Shown: one piece after another, positions 63,217-64,000 of the stretch
How the letters are laid out: each line of letters begins with the position of its first letter
Numbering within the stretch: the first letter of the stretch is position 1
Source: Rhodopirellula sp.
GTDB taxonomy: Bacteria; Planctomycetota; Planctomycetia; Pirellulales; Thermoguttaceae
Assembly (NCBI GenBank): GCA_012728855.1
Contig: JAAYEH010000495.1
Coordinates: forward strand, 60,838-124,837
Length of the DNA: 64,000 nt
Direction: 5' to 3'
Translations under genes and position numbers: made by a program
Notes under the pieces: model-generated
The model's database searches: none
What the model saw: only the letters and a program-made list of their open reading frames with translations
What the model was told of the DNA's origin: nothing

Positions 63217-64000
63217 TTAGTTGCTCGATACCGTTTCGCCACCAGCCATGCTCCCCATGGCCCCCCAAATCCCATAGCGGCTGTTGTTCATGATCTCGGC
63301 GGCGGTGAGTTGCCCCGCCGCGAGGTTGCCGGTGTCGATGGTCTCGCTAATAAAGCGGACCGAGCCATCGCACATGGCGCCATTCACGCCGCCGGGGTGA
63401 TAGCTTTGTGCCGGGAAAACTCCCCAGCCCCACTCGCCGTACGCGTTTGAGACATGAGGTCCGTTGGGCCCGACCACCGTGTTAAAGGCGGTACATATCG
63501 CGTACCCCGATGCCCAACTCTCTCCGACTCGGCGATGGCTGGGCGGATACGTGGTGCAATTCAAGCGGCCATTGGCGCCCTTCTGCGACATGGCAATGAC
63601 CGGGCTCGTGTCCAAGCCGCTCACATTCGCGCAGAAACTTCCTAAGATCTTATATTGGTCGCCCGAGTACACAGCCCGTTCGCTAATAGCAATGGTGTTA
63701 CTGGTTCCATCGGTAATCTCGGCGAGCTTGATGCAGCGACCCGACCTAAAGACACCTCGGGGCGAGCTATCCAAGCTATTGATCCAGTCCCCCCGGCTGA
63801 AGACGTAGTTGACGGTCGCAATATTGCCATTGTTGGGATGCGGCAACTGCGCATGCCCGTCCGACGGACACATAACCGCAGATATCCTCTGCCGATACGG
63901 CGGATAACTACCATCGTTCACCCAATCGCCGCCAGGAGGTACCGTATAACTACCTACGGTGATCGATCCTCCAATCTGGTCCCACAATGCCTGCTGCTCG
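63217..64000 (-). CDS. DUF1559 domain protein, N-terminal part outside window
   Basis: 260 residues visible. ALWDQIGGSITVGSYTVPPG, MCPSDGHAQLPHPNNGN, and the C-terminal H-box region SYHPGGVNGAMCDGSVRFIS with ETIDTGNLAAGQLTAAEIMN place it in DUF1559. The pilin-like N-terminus should lie just beyond the window end, so the start cannot be set. Terminated by the hairpin at 63093-63126. Confidence 0.92.
   Translation of the reverse strand, partial: EQQALWDQIGGSITVGSYTVPPGGDWVNDGSYPPYRQRISAVMCPSDGHAQLPHPNNGNIATVNYVFSRGDWINSLDSSPRGVFRSGRCIKLAEITDGTSNTIAISERAVYSGDQYKILGSFCANVSGLDTSPVIAMSQKGANGRLNCTTYPPSHRRVGESWASGYAICTAFNTVVGPNGPHVSNAYGEWGWGVFPAQSYHPGGVNGAMCDGSVRFISETIDTGNLAAGQLTAAEIMNNSRYGIWGAMGSMAGGETVSSN

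Noticed and set aside
1..64000. CRISPR array, rRNA or tRNA genes
   Set aside because: No regularly spaced direct repeats and no cloverleaf-like or rRNA sequences were recognised; palindromic repeats are not spaced as CRISPR.

Overview
The window is GC-rich bacterial DNA that looks planctomycete (Pirellulales-like). The signs are two DUF1559 proteins with type IV pilin-like N-termini (25717-26805; 63217-64000), a Tat-exported Gfo/Idh/MocA oxidoreductase, small secreted proteins of no clear family, a bacterial topoisomerase VI pair, and many short palindromic repeats. This is inferred from gene content; there is no rRNA gene or other phylogenetic marker beyond ribosomal proteins. I see no tRNA, rRNA or CRISPR array.

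Layout. 1-6.4 kb: alpha-glucan metabolism, with treS-maltokinase (cut by the window start) and glgX on the minus strand, divergent from glgC. 6.5-12.5 kb: an SDR, an AlaC-type aminotransferase, carA, a small membrane protein, rsmG and an unknown conserved-looking gene. 12.7-15.6 kb: korAB, 2-oxoglutarate:ferredoxin oxidoreductase. 16-18.3 kb: two tandem related outer-membrane barrel candidates. 18.4-23.3 kb (minus): a DRG-type GTPase, polX, sucC and sucD, closely packed. 23.6-27.4 kb: a TPR protein, a YhhN membrane protein, a DUF1559 protein and a small lipoprotein. 27.4-28.2 kb: a 346-bp MITE-like element beside a decayed oxidoreductase fragment. 28.3-30.1 kb: an NSS transporter with a tiny partner subunit. 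30.1-34.5 kb: thioesterase, iorA, iorB, paaK and an ACT protein, an apparent aryl-pyruvate/aryl-acetate CoA module. 35.9-48.5 kb (minus): the S10-spc ribosomal protein run from rpsJ to rplO, then secY, adk and map, with no rpmD. 48.7-50.8 kb: a GNAT-like protein and two small secreted proteins. 51.0-55.5 kb: top6B, top6A and an RlmI-like methyltransferase. 55.5-62.0 kb: a scarred accessory region holding a broken pcm, palindromic elements on both sides of hemG, two copies of a duplicated segment (a PHP/DUF3604-like tail plus DUF4058) and, between them, a two-gene module resembling toxin-antitoxin organisation. 62.3-64 kb: a TPR protein and a DUF1559 gene cut by the window end.

How the genes fit together. 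KorAB, SucCD and IorAB point to ferredoxin-linked 2-oxoacid oxidation and substrate-level ATP formation from CoA thioesters. GlgC, GlgX and TreS-Mak link glycogen to trehalose and maltose-1-phosphate. The least explained item is the pair at 59872-60655.
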